Shown in pieces: positions 7,541 to 16,374 of a stretch of 64,000 nucleotides of DNA. The stretch's first letter is position 1, and the number at the start of each line of letters is the position of its first letter. A model generated the notes under the pieces. The model saw only the letters and a program-made list of their open reading frames with translations. It was not told where the DNA came from and searched no databases. This stretch comes from Clostridiales bacterium. GTDB lineage: Bacteria; Bacillota; Clostridia; Lachnospirales; Lachnospiraceae. Made by a program: the position numbers and the translations under genes. The stretch covers positions 1 through 64,000 of the forward strand of contig DUNO01000041.1 in NCBI GenBank assembly GCA_012839295.1. Direction: 5' to 3'.

Positions 7541-7703
7541 AAACGTTCGCCTGTAAGCAGATAGGGTCTGCTCATAAGCGTATAAAATCTGTTCACAAAT
7601 AAGCCCACAGGCGGAAAATTCTATGGATGTATAAAGTCCTATGGATGTGTAAAGTCCTATGGATGTATAAATCTGCCTACAGGCGCATTGGAGGTAATTC
7701 AGC
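7541..7703 (+). repeat. Structured intercistronic region with 18-nt tandem repeats
   Basis: Between rmlA and rmlC, three 18-base direct repeats run 7621-7638, 7639-7656 and 7657-7674 (unit CTATGGATGTATAAAGTC, with small changes in copies two and three). The block is flanked by a near-perfect inverted repeat, CGCCTGTAAGCAG (7549-7561 area) and CTGCCTACAGGCG (7673-7685 area), with another ACAGGCG at about 7607-7613. The RNA could fold into a long stem-loop. The rmlC ribosome site (GGAGG) begins a few bases after the repeat arm. Confidence 0.75.
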
Positions 7704-8279
7704 ATGGGTAATTTCACGTTTCACGAATGTGGAATTGATGGTCTATATATGATTGAATCTAAGGTATATGGTGATGAGCGTGGCTATTTCATGGAAACGT
7801 ATCATCAGGAGGATTTTAAAGCAGCTGGGTTAAGGGCTGAATTTGTCCAGGATAACCAAAGCTTATCCAGGAAAGGGGTATTGCGCGGGCTTCATTTCCA
7901 GAAGACGCATCCCCAGGGGAAATTAGTCCGGGTACTTGCGGGAAGTGTCTACGATGTTGCCGTGGACCTGCGGAAGGATTCACCCACCTACGGAAAGAGC
8001 GTTGGAGTTGTTCTTTCTGAGGAAAATAAGAGGATGTTCTATGTGCCGGAAGGCTTTGCCCATGGTTTTTTAGTGATGTCCGATATAGCGGTGTTCTCCT
8101 ATAAATGTACTGAGTTCTACCATCCTGAGGATGAAGGGGGCATTCTTTGGAATGATCCTGATTTGGGAATAGAATGGCCTCTGGATGAGGGCATTACCCC
8201 CCTGGTATCGGAAAAGGATGGGAAGCTGCCGACACTAAAGGAAAGCGGCTTTTTCTTTGAAGGCTACAGGATATCATAG
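7704..8279 (+). CDS. rmlC: dTDP-4-dehydrorhamnose 3,5-epimerase
   Basis: 191 residues, normal for RmlC. It epimerises dTDP-4-keto-6-deoxyglucose at C3 and C5. The cupin core is clear: DNQSLSRKGVLRGLHFQ with the catalytic His, PQGKLVRVLAGSVYDVAVDL, then YVPEGFAHGFLVMSD, and a Tyr in the FSYKCTEFYHPEDEGGI segment. The start ATG has GGAGGTAA nine bases upstream. It follows rmlA after an unusually structured 163-base gap and is followed by rmlD, consistent with a co-transcribed pathway. Confidence 0.95.
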   Translation: MGNFTFHECGIDGLYMIESKVYGDERGYFMETYHQEDFKAAGLRAEFVQDNQSLSRKGVLRGLHFQKTHPQGKLVRVLAGSVYDVAVDLRKDSPTYGKSVGVVLSEENKRMFYVPEGFAHGFLVMSDIAVFSYKCTEFYHPEDEGGILWNDPDLGIEWPLDEGITPLVSEKDGKLPTLKESGFFFEGYRIS

Positions 8280-8386
8280 TCAATCCTACCATGGGAGAAT
8301 AAAGCCTTTTAAGTATGAGGCGGATTTTCCGGGTGGGAAGGAATCCCTCCATGGGAGGATTAGCAAGAAAAGGATTGGAGAATTCT

Positions 8387-9253
8387 ATGCAGAAGGTGAT
8401 GATTACAGGTGCGTCAGGTCAATTGGGCCTGGCCTTATACCGTTTATTAAAGGATAATCCCGGTTACAGGCTGCTGCGGACCAATGCATTTGCAAATGAG
8501 GATAAAACCATACAGGAACTGGATATCACGGAGGAGGCAGCTGTAAATGAGTATGTCCGGCTGCATAAGCCAGATATCATTATTAATTGTGCGGCCATGA
8601 CTGCGGTGGACCTGTGTGAATCGGAGCAGGAGGAGGCTTACCGCAGCAATGCGCTGGGGCCGAAATACCTTGCCCTGGCTGCGGAGCAAATTGGGGCAAA
8701 GCTGATCCACGTATCGACGGATTATGTATATGATGGGCAGGGAAAGGAGCCTTACACCGAGGAGGCGGTTCCAAACCCTGTGAGTATCTATGGGAAGACA
8801 AAGCTGGCGGGAGATGAGTTTGTCCGGACCGGCTGTAAAAGGTATTTTATTTTAAGGACGGCATGGGTATACGGAGAGGGCAAGAACTTTGTAAAAACAA
8901 TGCTCCGTTTGGCCGAAAATAATTCTAAAATAAAGGTGGTTGCAGACCAATATGGCACGCCGACCAGCGCCCTGGAGCTGGCCCGCGTGATTGTGTTCCT
9001 GATGGGCACGGAGAGCTATGGGATTTACCATGCCACCTGCGAAGGCAGCACAAGCTGGTATGAATTTGCAAAGACAATCTTTGAAGAAGCAGGAAAGACA
9101 GTTGATCTGGAGGCAATTCCAACCTCGGAATATAAGACGGCCGCAAAGCGTCCCATGTACTCGGTACTGGATAATAAAGCATTGCGCGAAGGGCATGGTT
9201 ATGTGATGAAGGACTGGAAGGAAGCGTTTAAGGAATATATGAAGGAGCTTTAA
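8387..9253 (+). CDS. rmlD: dTDP-4-dehydrorhamnose reductase
   Basis: 288 residues. RmlD uses NAD(P)H to reduce dTDP-4-keto-rhamnose to dTDP-L-rhamnose. The short-chain dehydrogenase features are present: TGASGQLG nucleotide-binding loop at residues 6-13, NCAAMTAVDLCE, STDYVYDG, and the YGKTKLAGD catalytic Tyr-Lys. The ATG at 8387 (MQKVMITGASG) has GGATTGGAG upstream; the longer open frame from 8315 adds residues not found in the family. The 107-base gap after rmlC contains two similar CCATGGGAG stretches and no gene. Confidence 0.94.
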   Translation: MQKVMITGASGQLGLALYRLLKDNPGYRLLRTNAFANEDKTIQELDITEEAAVNEYVRLHKPDIIINCAAMTAVDLCESEQEEAYRSNALGPKYLALAAEQIGAKLIHVSTDYVYDGQGKEPYTEEAVPNPVSIYGKTKLAGDEFVRTGCKRYFILRTAWVYGEGKNFVKTMLRLAENNSKIKVVADQYGTPTSALELARVIVFLMGTESYGIYHATCEGSTSWYEFAKTIFEEAGKTVDLEAIPTSEYKTAAKRPMYSVLDNKALREGHGYVMKDWKEAFKEYMKEL

Positions 9254-9270
9254 GCAGGGGAGGAAATTTG

Positions 9271-10347
9271 ATGAAGACATATTTAGTTACAGGAGGAGCA
9301 GGTTTTATTGGTTCTAATTTCATTTTGTATCTTTTTAAGAAATACCAGGATGATATCAAGGTAATCAATCTGGATGCACTTACTTATGCTGGAAACCTTG
9401 AAAACCTGAAGGATGTGGAGCGCAGGGAAAATTATCAGTTCCTGAAAGTGGACATTTGTGACAAAGAAGCCTTAATCAAAATATTTGAGACCTATGATAT
9501 TGACAGGGTAATCCATTTTGCGGCGGAAAGTCATGTGGACCGCAGCATCCGCAACCCTGAGGTATTTGTAAATACGAACGTGCTGGGAACCCTGAACCTG
9601 GTAAATGCAGCCAAGCAGGCCTGGGAGACGGAGGACGGGTTTAAACCGGACAAAAGATATGTCCAGGTTTCTACTGATGAGGTATACGGATCCTTAGAGG
9701 ATGAGGAAGGGTATTTCTATGAAACCACCCCCCTTGATCCCCATAGCCCGTATTCTGCAAGCAAGGCTTCCGCTGATTTTGTTGTAAAATCCTATATTGA
9801 TACCTTCCATTTTCCTGCAAATATCACAAGATGCAGCAATAACTACGGACCCTACCAGTTCCCGGAGAAATTAATACCTTTAATGATCAATAATGCACTT
9901 AGCGGGAAGAAGCTTCCCGTATATGGCACAGGGAAAAATGTGAGGGACTGGCTGTACGTGGAGGATCATGCAAAGGCAATTGATATGGTGGCGGAGAAGG
10001 GGAAGCTGGGAGAGGTTTATAATGTGGGAGGACATAATGAAAAGAGAAATATAGAGATTGTCCAGACCATCATTGATACCTTACTGGAGATACTTCCTGC
10101 AGAGGATCCGAGAAGGGCGCAGGTCAGCCGGGATCTGATTACGTATGTGGAAGACAGGAAGGGGCATGATTTTAGATATGCCATCGCCCCGGATAAAATA
10201 AAGGAGCAGCTGGGCTGGAAGCCTGAGACTCCCTTTAGCAAAGGAATTAAATTGACCATTGAATGGTATTTAAAGCATATGGACTGGATGGAGCACATAA
10301 CAAAGGGTGATTACCAGAAATATTACAGTGAGATGTATCAGGTGTAA
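9271..10347 (+). CDS. rmlB: dTDP-glucose 4,6-dehydratase
   Basis: 358 residues, standard for RmlB. It converts dTDP-glucose to dTDP-4-keto-6-deoxyglucose with bound NAD. Visible motifs: GGAGFIGSNF at the N-terminus, LDALTYAGN, HFAAESHVDRSI, STDEVYG with the catalytic Thr-Asp-Glu, and YSASKASAD with the Tyr/Lys pair. The ATG at 9271 follows GGGGAGG; a TTG three bases earlier is in frame but unnecessary. Last gene of the rml operon, 17 bases after rmlD, and 24 bases before rlmB, so read-through into rlmB is possible. Confidence 0.95.
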   Translation: MKTYLVTGGAGFIGSNFILYLFKKYQDDIKVINLDALTYAGNLENLKDVERRENYQFLKVDICDKEALIKIFETYDIDRVIHFAAESHVDRSIRNPEVFVNTNVLGTLNLVNAAKQAWETEDGFKPDKRYVQVSTDEVYGSLEDEEGYFYETTPLDPHSPYSASKASADFVVKSYIDTFHFPANITRCSNNYGPYQFPEKLIPLMINNALSGKKLPVYGTGKNVRDWLYVEDHAKAIDMVAEKGKLGEVYNVGGHNEKRNIEIVQTIIDTLLEILPAEDPRRAQVSRDLITYVEDRKGHDFRYAIAPDKIKEQLGWKPETPFSKGIKLTIEWYLKHMDWMEHITKGDYQKYYSEMYQV

Positions 10348-10371
10348 GCTTAGGAAAGGCTTGGTGTTTGA

Positions 10372-11112
10372 ATGAGATATGAAGAATTTACAATAGAAGG
10401 ACGTAATGCGGTTATGGAGGCATTCCGGTCCGGGAAGACAATTGACCGCCTGTTCGTATTGGATGGATGCCAGGACGGACCGGTAAAATCCATCGTCAGG
10501 GAAGCGAAAAAGACAGACAGCATTGTAACCTATGTTAAGAAAGAGCGGCTGGACCAGATATCGGAGACGGGGAAGCATCAGGGAGTCATTGCATATGCAG
10601 CAGCCTATGAATACGCAGAGGTGGAGGATATCCTAAAAGCCGCCGAGGAAAAGGGGGAGCCCCCATTTATCATTCTGCTGGACAGCATTGAGGATCCCCA
10701 TAATTTAGGTGCGATCATCCGTACGGCCCATCAGGCCGGGGCACATGGGGTCATCATACCAAAGCGCAGGGCTGTGGGTCTTACGGCAACGGTAGCGAAG
10801 GTATCCGCTGGTGCACTTAATTATCTGCCGGTAGCCAAGGTTACAAACCTTGCTGTTACGATAGAAGAGCTGAAGGAAAAAGGTCTTTGGTTCGTATGTG
10901 CGGATATGGGCGGGGAGCTGATGTATCGGTTGAACCTGAAGGGGCCAATTGGGCTTGTGGTTGGAAGCGAGGGTGAGGGTGTCGGAAGGCTGATCAAGGA
11001 AAAATGTGATTTTACCGCCAAGATCCCCATGTTTGGCCAAATTGATTCTTTAAATGCTTCTGTAGCAATGGGTGTTATGGCATATGAAATCGTTCGTCAA
11101 AGAATAAGCTGA
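10372..11112 (+). CDS. rlmB: 23S rRNA 2'-O-methyltransferase, TrmH/SpoU family (RlmB-like)
   Basis: 246 residues. An N-terminal substrate-binding domain (EFTIEGRNAVMEAFRSGK) precedes a SPOUT catalytic domain with motif 1 LDSIEDPHNLGAIIRTA, motif 2 GLVVGSEGEGVGRLI and motif 3 IPMFGQIDSLNASVA, forming the knotted SAM site. By family it methylates G2251 in the 23S P-loop, although related enzymes act on other sites. An in-frame stop directly precedes the ATG, so 10372 is the first possible ATG start; AGGAAAGG is 13 bases upstream, rather distant. The rlmB-sigH order is common in clostridia. Confidence 0.9.
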   Translation: MRYEEFTIEGRNAVMEAFRSGKTIDRLFVLDGCQDGPVKSIVREAKKTDSIVTYVKKERLDQISETGKHQGVIAYAAAYEYAEVEDILKAAEEKGEPPFIILLDSIEDPHNLGAIIRTAHQAGAHGVIIPKRRAVGLTATVAKVSAGALNYLPVAKVTNLAVTIEELKEKGLWFVCADMGGELMYRLNLKGPIGLVVGSEGEGVGRLIKEKCDFTAKIPMFGQIDSLNASVAMGVMAYEIVRQRIS

Positions 11113-11136
11113 TTAGGTCTAGATAAGGAGTTTAGG

Positions 11137-11781
11137 GTGGAGGATGTAATGAAATCCGTAATCAAATATGAAGCTTTATCAGATGAGGAGATTGTGGGCA
11201 GGATTCATCAGGGAGAGCAGCCTGCCATCGATTATCTGATGGAAAAATATAAATATCTGGTGAGAAGTAAAGCGAAAGCTCTATTTCTCATCGGCGGGGA
11301 CAAAGATGACCTGATCCAGGAGGGAATGATCGGCCTTTACAAGGCGATCCGCGACTATCAGCCGGATAAGGACAGCTCCTTCTTTAATTTTGCGGATCTA
11401 TGTGTCTCCAGGCAGATATACAGTGCAATTAAGGCCTCCAACCGCAAAAAGAACATACCTTTAAACAACTATATCTCACTTTATACACCTGCCTACAGTG
11501 AGAATAGTGATGCCGAGGAGAAGGAAGAATTGGTTGACATAATTCACCAAAAAAATGTGTCAAATCCAGAAGAATTAGTTATTGACAAAGAGAACACGAG
11601 TATGATAGAATATGAACTTGTAAGGCGTCTGAGCGACCTAGAGAAGCAAGTCCTTAACCTGTATATGCAGGACTTAAAATATGTCCAGATTGCAGAGGTA
11701 CTCAACAAAGAACCGAAGACAATCGATAATGCACTGACAAGAATTAAGACAAAGCTCAACCAGGTACTCAAAGTGATATAA
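11137..11781 (+). CDS. sigH: RNA polymerase sigma factor SigH (sporulation/early stationary)
   Basis: 214 residues, typical for Spo0H. Region 2 is seen as YKYLVRSKAKALFLIGGDKDDLIQEG then GLYKAIRDYQP and FFNFADLCVSRQIYSAIK; region 4 as LSDLEKQVLNLYMQDLKYVQIAEVLNKEPKTIDNAL. SigH directs early sporulation and transition-state genes in clostridia. GTG at 11137 is six bases after AAGGAG; ATG 11149 also has a ribosome site (GTGGAGG), so the start may be four codons later. It follows rlmB by 24 bases and may share its transcript. Its presence supports a spore-former. Confidence 0.9.
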   Translation: MEDVMKSVIKYEALSDEEIVGRIHQGEQPAIDYLMEKYKYLVRSKAKALFLIGGDKDDLIQEGMIGLYKAIRDYQPDKDSSFFNFADLCVSRQIYSAIKASNRKKNIPLNNYISLYTPAYSENSDAEEKEELVDIIHQKNVSNPEELVIDKENTSMIEYELVRRLSDLEKQVLNLYMQDLKYVQIAEVLNKEPKTIDNALTRIKTKLNQVLKVI

Positions 11782-11882
11782 ACAATCAGACATCGCATCA
11801 GCGATAACGACATAGACCTTACCGCATAACAGATATCACTTGGTTGATATACAGACATGTATGTGCGCAACAACACATATTT

Positions 11883-11955
11883 GCTGCTGTAGCTCAGATG
11901 GTAGAGCACTTCATTGGTAATGAAGAGGTCAGCGGTTCAATTCCGCCCAGCAGCT
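11883..11955 (+). tRNA. tRNA-Thr (anticodon GGT)
   Basis: A complete cloverleaf: acceptor GCTGCTG/CAGCAGC, D-arm GCTC/GAGC, anticodon stem CTTCA/TGAAG around loop TTGGTAA giving anticodon GGT, T-arm GCGG TTCAATT CCGC with one A-C mismatch at its base. The discriminator is T and CCA is not encoded. TTTTTT follows directly. Confidence 0.95.
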
Positions 11956-12007
11956 TTTTTGAAATGGAATATCATCAGAGGATTTACGGTTTCTGATAAA
12001 ATTGGAA

Positions 12008-12031
12008 TGCACCCGTTGGGGTGCCTTTTTT
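12008..12031 (+). terminator. Intrinsic terminator after tRNA-Thr
   Basis: GCACCC GTTG GGGTGC followed by CTTTTTT forms a compact terminator. Confidence 0.8.
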
Positions 12032-12071
12032 GTTTCCAGGCTTCCTTGAGAAAACTTATCATTAGCAAAGC

Positions 12072-12132
12072 TTGATTTTTCAATAAGAGTATAATAATAT
12101 AGCAGTGATATATATCGCTGCTATATTATTAT
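12072..12132 (+). promoter_or_regulatory. Promoter overlapped by an 18-bp inverted repeat, TetR gene
   Basis: TTGATT (12072-12077), 17 bases, TAATAT (12095-12100) form a promoter. An inverted repeat (12091-12108 with 12115-12132, one mismatch, six-base loop) overlaps the -10 box, so it is likely an operator for autorepression. Confidence 0.6.
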
Positions 12133-12140
12133 TTACGACA

Positions 12141-12165
12141 GATGAATCCATCTTGCTGATTCATC
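12141..12165 (+). repeat. Second inverted repeat in the TetR leader
   Basis: GATGAATC (12141-12148) and GATTCATC (12158-12165) are perfect 8-bp arms around nine bases, between the promoter and the ribosome site. It could be a leader hairpin or a second regulatory site. Confidence 0.5.
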
Positions 12166-12199
12166 TTGTTATTATTACTGACAGGAGGTGTTCCAGGCT

Positions 12200-12811
12200 G
12201 TGGAGGAGCTTTTTACAAGGGAAAGGTTCTTAGAGGAAGGGAAAAAAGAGTTTTTAGAAAAGGGCTTTCAAGACACCTCTTTGCGCCAGCTTTGCAAGAA
12301 ATTGGGTCTAACCCTTGGTGCTTTTTATGGCTATTTTAAGGGTAAGGAGGCTTTGTTTGAGGCCATTGTTTCTGGACCTGCAGAGAAGGTACTCCGTTAT
12401 TATAAGGAAAGCCATGATAGCTACACGAAAAAAAATCCTAAGGAACAGTATGAGGGCATAGGAAATGAGCCGGCGGATGTTCTGATGGTAATGCTGGATT
12501 GTATGTATGAATACTATGATGAATTCAAATTGCTGTTTTGCTGTTCAGCAGGAACAAAATATGAACTCTACCTGGAGGAGTTCATCGCTGTTGAGGTGAT
12601 CGCTACCGGACAATTCCTGGATCTGATGAGGGAGAATGGGATCCTATCCGTAGAGATTGACGAGCAGCTTAGCCACAACCTGGCAAGCATGCTGTTTAAT
12701 GGTATGGTTGAGATATTTAAGCATGATATGACATACGAACATGCCAGGGAGTATGTGACCAAGCTTCGTTTGTTTTATACGGCCGGCTGGATGAAGCTGT
12801 TCGAGGGGTGA
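12200..12811 (+). CDS. TetR/AcrR-family transcriptional regulator
   Basis: 203 residues. The N-terminal DNA-binding domain is typical: FLEKGFQDTSLRQLCKKLGLTLGAFYGYFKGKEALFEAI (in two parts, residues 20-60), with the GAFYGYF recognition helix. The C-terminal ~140 residues are helical and would bind a ligand. GTG at 12200 is chosen because AGGAGGTG (12183-12190) is nine bases upstream; the frame opens at 12188 but that codon lies inside the ribosome site. It is followed by a palindrome and two ABC exporter genes, so it probably represses that operon in response to a transported compound. Confidence 0.88.
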   Translation: MEELFTRERFLEEGKKEFLEKGFQDTSLRQLCKKLGLTLGAFYGYFKGKEALFEAIVSGPAEKVLRYYKESHDSYTKKNPKEQYEGIGNEPADVLMVMLDCMYEYYDEFKLLFCCSAGTKYELYLEEFIAVEVIATGQFLDLMRENGILSVEIDEQLSHNLASMLFNGMVEIFKHDMTYEHAREYVTKLRLFYTAGWMKLFEG

Positions 12812-12821
12812 TTTTTTATGC

Positions 12822-12849
12822 TTATTGGTTAGTTAATACTAACCAATAA
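12822..12849. promoter_or_regulatory. 28-bp palindrome, probable TetR operator for the ABC exporter
   Basis: TTATTGGTTAGT (12822-12833) and ACTAACCAATAA (12838-12849) are perfect 12-bp arms around TAAT, between the regulator's stop and the first ABC gene. The position and symmetry fit a TetR-family dimer site. Confidence 0.7.
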
Positions 12850-12895
12850 AACAGGAATGCCCCAGCAATATTATTTAATCGGGAGGTTTAAGAGG

Positions 12896-14644
12896 ATGAG
12901 TAAGAAAAAAGGTACCCTGGACTGGCTGTTACTATGGTCAGCCCCTTATAGGAATACTTATATTTTATCGGTGCTATCCGCTATTGCAGGAGTTTTTTGC
13001 GGTATTGCACCATATTACGCAATTACTAAAATCATTATAGGGCTGCTCCAGGGAAATAAGGAGCCTCGCTATTATTTCCTTTGGATCTTGATATGCGCTG
13101 TCCTCTGGGTATTCAGATACCTGTTTCACGGGATATCTACATCCTTATCCCATCGGTCAACCTTTGCGGTTATCGCCGAGGTGCGGAAGCAGCTCACAGG
13201 AAAGCTGGTAAGGCTGCCAATGGGATATCTGATGGATACGCCCTCAGGAACTATAAAGAACATCATTGTAGAAAAGGTGGATAGTATAGAGACTACGCTG
13301 GCACATATCCTTCCTGAGATGACGGCAAATCTCCTTGGGCCGATCTGTATTATTGTTTATCTCTTTGTTGTTGATTGGAGGATGGCCTTGGTTTCGCTGA
13401 TCACGCTGCCTATCGGACTTTTCTGCTACGGGGGCATGATGAGGGGCTATGAGGTAAAATTCAAGCACTATGTGGATTCCAATAAGCACCTGAATGCAAC
13501 AGCCGTGGAGTATATTAATGGTATTGAAGTAATCAAGGCCTTTAACCAGAGTGCGGCTTCCTACCAGAAGTTCTCAGATGCGGCGAAGGAGGCTGCTAAT
13601 GCGGCAATTAACTGGATGAGGGGCACACAGTTTTATTTTGCGGCTGCAATGTCGGTATTTCCCGCAGTCTTAGTGGGTGTCCTGCCCCTTGGCTCCTATT
13701 TTTATATGAAGGGGAGTCTGACGGCGGAAACCTTCATCCTTACGATGATCCTGTCCCTTGGAATTATGACCCCTTTAATTACGGCCATGTCCTACTCGGA
13801 TGATTTGGGAAAAATAAGGACCGTCATAAACGATATTACCTCCATATTGCTGGAGGAGGATCTGATCCGCCCGGAAAAGCCTGTCCAATTGAAGGACTAT
13901 GATATTGAATTGAATAATTTATCCTTCGCCTATAAGTCCGAGGAGGTTTTAAAAAGCGTGAACCTGTCCATCCCGGGAAATTCGGTGACGGCTTTTGTCG
14001 GGCCCTCCGGAAGCGGAAAGTCAACCCTTGCCAAGCTGATCGCCTCTTTATGGGAGGTACCGGAAGGAACTCTGTTTATAGGAGGAAAAGACATCAGGAG
14101 CATCCCCCTGGAGCAGTTAAATTCCATGATTGCCTATGTATCCCAGGATAATTATCTGTTTAACGACACCGTCAGGAATAACATACGGATGGGGAATCTG
14201 TCCGCAACGGATAAAGAGGTAGAAGAGGCAGCGAAGAGAAGCGGATGCCATGAGTTTATCCTGCGGCTGGAAAAGGGGTATGAAACCATAGCAGGCGGAG
14301 CCGGAGGCCATTTATCGGGAGGGGAGAGGCAGCGGATCGCCATTGCAAGGGCTATGCTGAAAAATGCGCCCATTGTAATCCTGGACGAGGCTACGGCCTA
14401 CACGGATCCGGAAAATGAGGCTGTGATACAAAGCGCGGTGGCAAAGCTGGTACAGGGAAAGACCTTATTAGTTATCGCCCACAGGCTTTCTACAATCACA
14501 GATTCTGATAAAATTGTAGTTGTAAATCATGGAACAATTGAGGCAGAGGGTACCCATAGCCAATTGCTGGGTTCCTGCCGGTTGTACCGGGATATGTGGA
14601 ACGCGCATATGGAAGCAAAGGATTCCGGGGAGGTAGTGGCATGA
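12896..14644 (+). CDS. ABC transporter, fused permease/ATPase (exporter half 1)
   Basis: 582 residues: an N-terminal six-helix transmembrane domain (about 20-310) and a C-terminal nucleotide-binding domain. Motifs: Walker A GPSGSGKST, Q-loop in YVSQDNYLFND, signature LSGGERQR, Walker B IVILDEATA, and H-loop IAHRLST, all complete. The start MSKKKGTLDW is preceded by GGGAGG nine bases upstream; the longer frame from 12857 is unsupported. It overlaps the next ABC gene by four bases, so the two likely form a heterodimeric exporter of the multidrug/peptide type, under the upstream TetR regulator. Confidence 0.9.
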   Translation: MSKKKGTLDWLLLWSAPYRNTYILSVLSAIAGVFCGIAPYYAITKIIIGLLQGNKEPRYYFLWILICAVLWVFRYLFHGISTSLSHRSTFAVIAEVRKQLTGKLVRLPMGYLMDTPSGTIKNIIVEKVDSIETTLAHILPEMTANLLGPICIIVYLFVVDWRMALVSLITLPIGLFCYGGMMRGYEVKFKHYVDSNKHLNATAVEYINGIEVIKAFNQSAASYQKFSDAAKEAANAAINWMRGTQFYFAAAMSVFPAVLVGVLPLGSYFYMKGSLTAETFILTMILSLGIMTPLITAMSYSDDLGKIRTVINDITSILLEEDLIRPEKPVQLKDYDIELNNLSFAYKSEEVLKSVNLSIPGNSVTAFVGPSGSGKSTLAKLIASLWEVPEGTLFIGGKDIRSIPLEQLNSMIAYVSQDNYLFNDTVRNNIRMGNLSATDKEVEEAAKRSGCHEFILRLEKGYETIAGGAGGHLSGGERQRIAIARAMLKNAPIVILDEATAYTDPENEAVIQSAVAKLVQGKTLLVIAHRLSTITDSDKIVVVNHGTIEAEGTHSQLLGSCRLYRDMWNAHMEAKDSGEVVA

Positions 14645-16374
14645 TTAAGATATTTAAAAGGTTTTTTGATTTTTCAGGAAAGCAGAAAAAGCGTTTTTAC
14701 ATCTCACTGATTTTTTCGTTACTGCATTCTATTTTCGAGGCTATGCGGATTATGGCAATCGCAGTAGTATTGCAGGCAATCATTGCCGGTAATATGACAC
14801 CGTCTACCATATGGACCAGCCTTGCTATTATGGTGGTCAGCATTGCCGGCTGTGCCTTGACCAGAAACATCACTACCATGCAGCAGACCATTGCAGGGTA
14901 TACCATGTGCGCAGAGAAGCGTGTGGAAATCGGTGAAAGAATGAAGTATATGCCCATGGGATATTTTAATAACAACAATCTGGGCCATATTACCTCCATT
15001 ACCACCAATACCTGTGAAAACCTGCAGGATATTGCGACCCGTGTTATATTAATGTATCTGCAGGGGATGCTCACAACGGTAGTGATCTCCGTGCTGCTGC
15101 TATTCTTTGATATCAGGATTGGAATTACTGCCATTGCAGGGATCCTGGCATTTTTACTGATGAACCAACAGATGCAAAGGGTGTCCCTTAAGATTTCACC
15201 TAAGAAAATAATAGCTGATATTGCGCTGGTGGATGCGGTTTTGGAATATGTGCAGGGTATTACCGTTGTCAAATCCTACAACCTGGCAAAGCAGGCGAAT
15301 AAAAAGGTGGATTCCAGTATTGATGAAGCAAATAATATCTGCTATTCCCTGGAAAAGAGATTTATACCCTATATGTGCGGGCAAACGGTGCTGCTGAAAT
15401 TATTTGCGCTTCTTATGGTTACCCTGTCCGTCGTGTTCTGCCTGAATGGGAGCATGAGCCTGATTAACGCATTATTGATGGTAATATCCTCCTTTATTGT
15501 CTATGGGCAGCTAGAATCAGCCGGTATGTATTCGGCACTGCTCCGCGTCGTAGACCAGTCCGTGGACCGTATCGGGGAGATCTTTGAGACGCCGGTAATG
15601 GATACAAATGGAGCGAAAATACAGCCAAAGAGCCACGATATCCGGGCGGAGCATGTTACCTTCTCTTATGGAGACAGAAAAATCATTGATGACGTAAGCT
15701 TTACGATACCGGAAAAAACCACGACGGCTATTGTGGGACCCTCCGGCGGGGGAAAGACCACGATCTGCAGCCTGATTTCACGGTTCTGGGATGTGGATGG
15801 GGGCAGGATTACCATTGGGGGACGCGATGTAAAGGATTATACCTTGGATAGCCTTTTGGACAATATCAGTATGGTATTCCAAAATGTATACCTGTTCCAT
15901 GATACCATAGAGAACAATATCAAATTCGGAAGGCCTGAGGCTACCCATGAACAGGTGGTAGAGGCGGCAAAGAAGGCCTGTTGCCATGAATTTATTGAGA
16001 AGCTCCCGCAAGGGTACCAGACAGTAATCGGCGAGGCAGGCGCAACGATATCAGGAGGGGAAAAGCAAAGGATATCCATTGCCCGCGCCATATTAAAGGA
16101 CGCACCGGTTATTATTTTGGATGAAGCGACGGCAAATGTGGATCCGGAAAATGAAAAGCACCTGCAGGACGCCATTGCAGAGCTTACCAGGGACAAGACG
16201 ATTATTATGATAGCCCACCGCTTAAAAACTGTCCGGCATGCAGACCAGATTCTGGTGCTGTCCCAGGGTAGAATTATACAACGCGGTAATCATGAACAAT
16301 TAATAAAGGAAAAGGGAGTCTATGCTGACTTTGTAAATATGAGAAGCCGTTCCATTGGCTGGAAGTTAGGATAA
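14641..16374 (+). CDS. ABC transporter, fused permease/ATPase (exporter half 2)
   Basis: 577 residues with six transmembrane helices followed by an ATPase domain: Walker A GPSGGGKTT, Q-loop VFQNVYLFHD, signature ISGGEKQR, Walker B VIILDEATA, H-loop IAHRLKT. Both halves therefore keep consensus catalytic glutamates. The ATG overlaps the previous stop (ATGA), which implies translational coupling; GGGGAGG lies nearby. The longer frame from 14596 is inside the upstream gene and is not used. Substrate cannot be read from sequence; a drug, lipid or peptide is usual. Confidence 0.9.
   Translation: MIKIFKRFFDFSGKQKKRFYISLIFSLLHSIFEAMRIMAIAVVLQAIIAGNMTPSTIWTSLAIMVVSIAGCALTRNITTMQQTIAGYTMCAEKRVEIGERMKYMPMGYFNNNNLGHITSITTNTCENLQDIATRVILMYLQGMLTTVVISVLLLFFDIRIGITAIAGILAFLLMNQQMQRVSLKISPKKIIADIALVDAVLEYVQGITVVKSYNLAKQANKKVDSSIDEANNICYSLEKRFIPYMCGQTVLLKLFALLMVTLSVVFCLNGSMSLINALLMVISSFIVYGQLESAGMYSALLRVVDQSVDRIGEIFETPVMDTNGAKIQPKSHDIRAEHVTFSYGDRKIIDDVSFTIPEKTTTAIVGPSGGGKTTICSLISRFWDVDGGRITIGGRDVKDYTLDSLLDNISMVFQNVYLFHDTIENNIKFGRPEATHEQVVEAAKKACCHEFIEKLPQGYQTVIGEAGATISGGEKQRISIARAILKDAPVIILDEATANVDPENEKHLQDAIAELTRDKTIIMIAHRLKTVRHADQILVLSQGRIIQRGNHEQLIKEKGVYADFVNMRSRSIGWKLG

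Noticed and set aside
7621-7674. The 18-mer repeats in the rml operon as CRISPR or a small coding gene
   Set aside because: There are no spacers, only three copies, and no ribosome site with a supported start on either strand.
14596-14640. Longer N-terminus of the second ABC gene
   Set aside because: It lies within the upstream gene; the ATG at 14641 overlaps the previous stop and matches the family start.
12896-16374. The ABC gene pair as an asymmetric exporter with one degenerate ATP site
   Set aside because: Both halves have consensus Walker, signature and catalytic Glu motifs.
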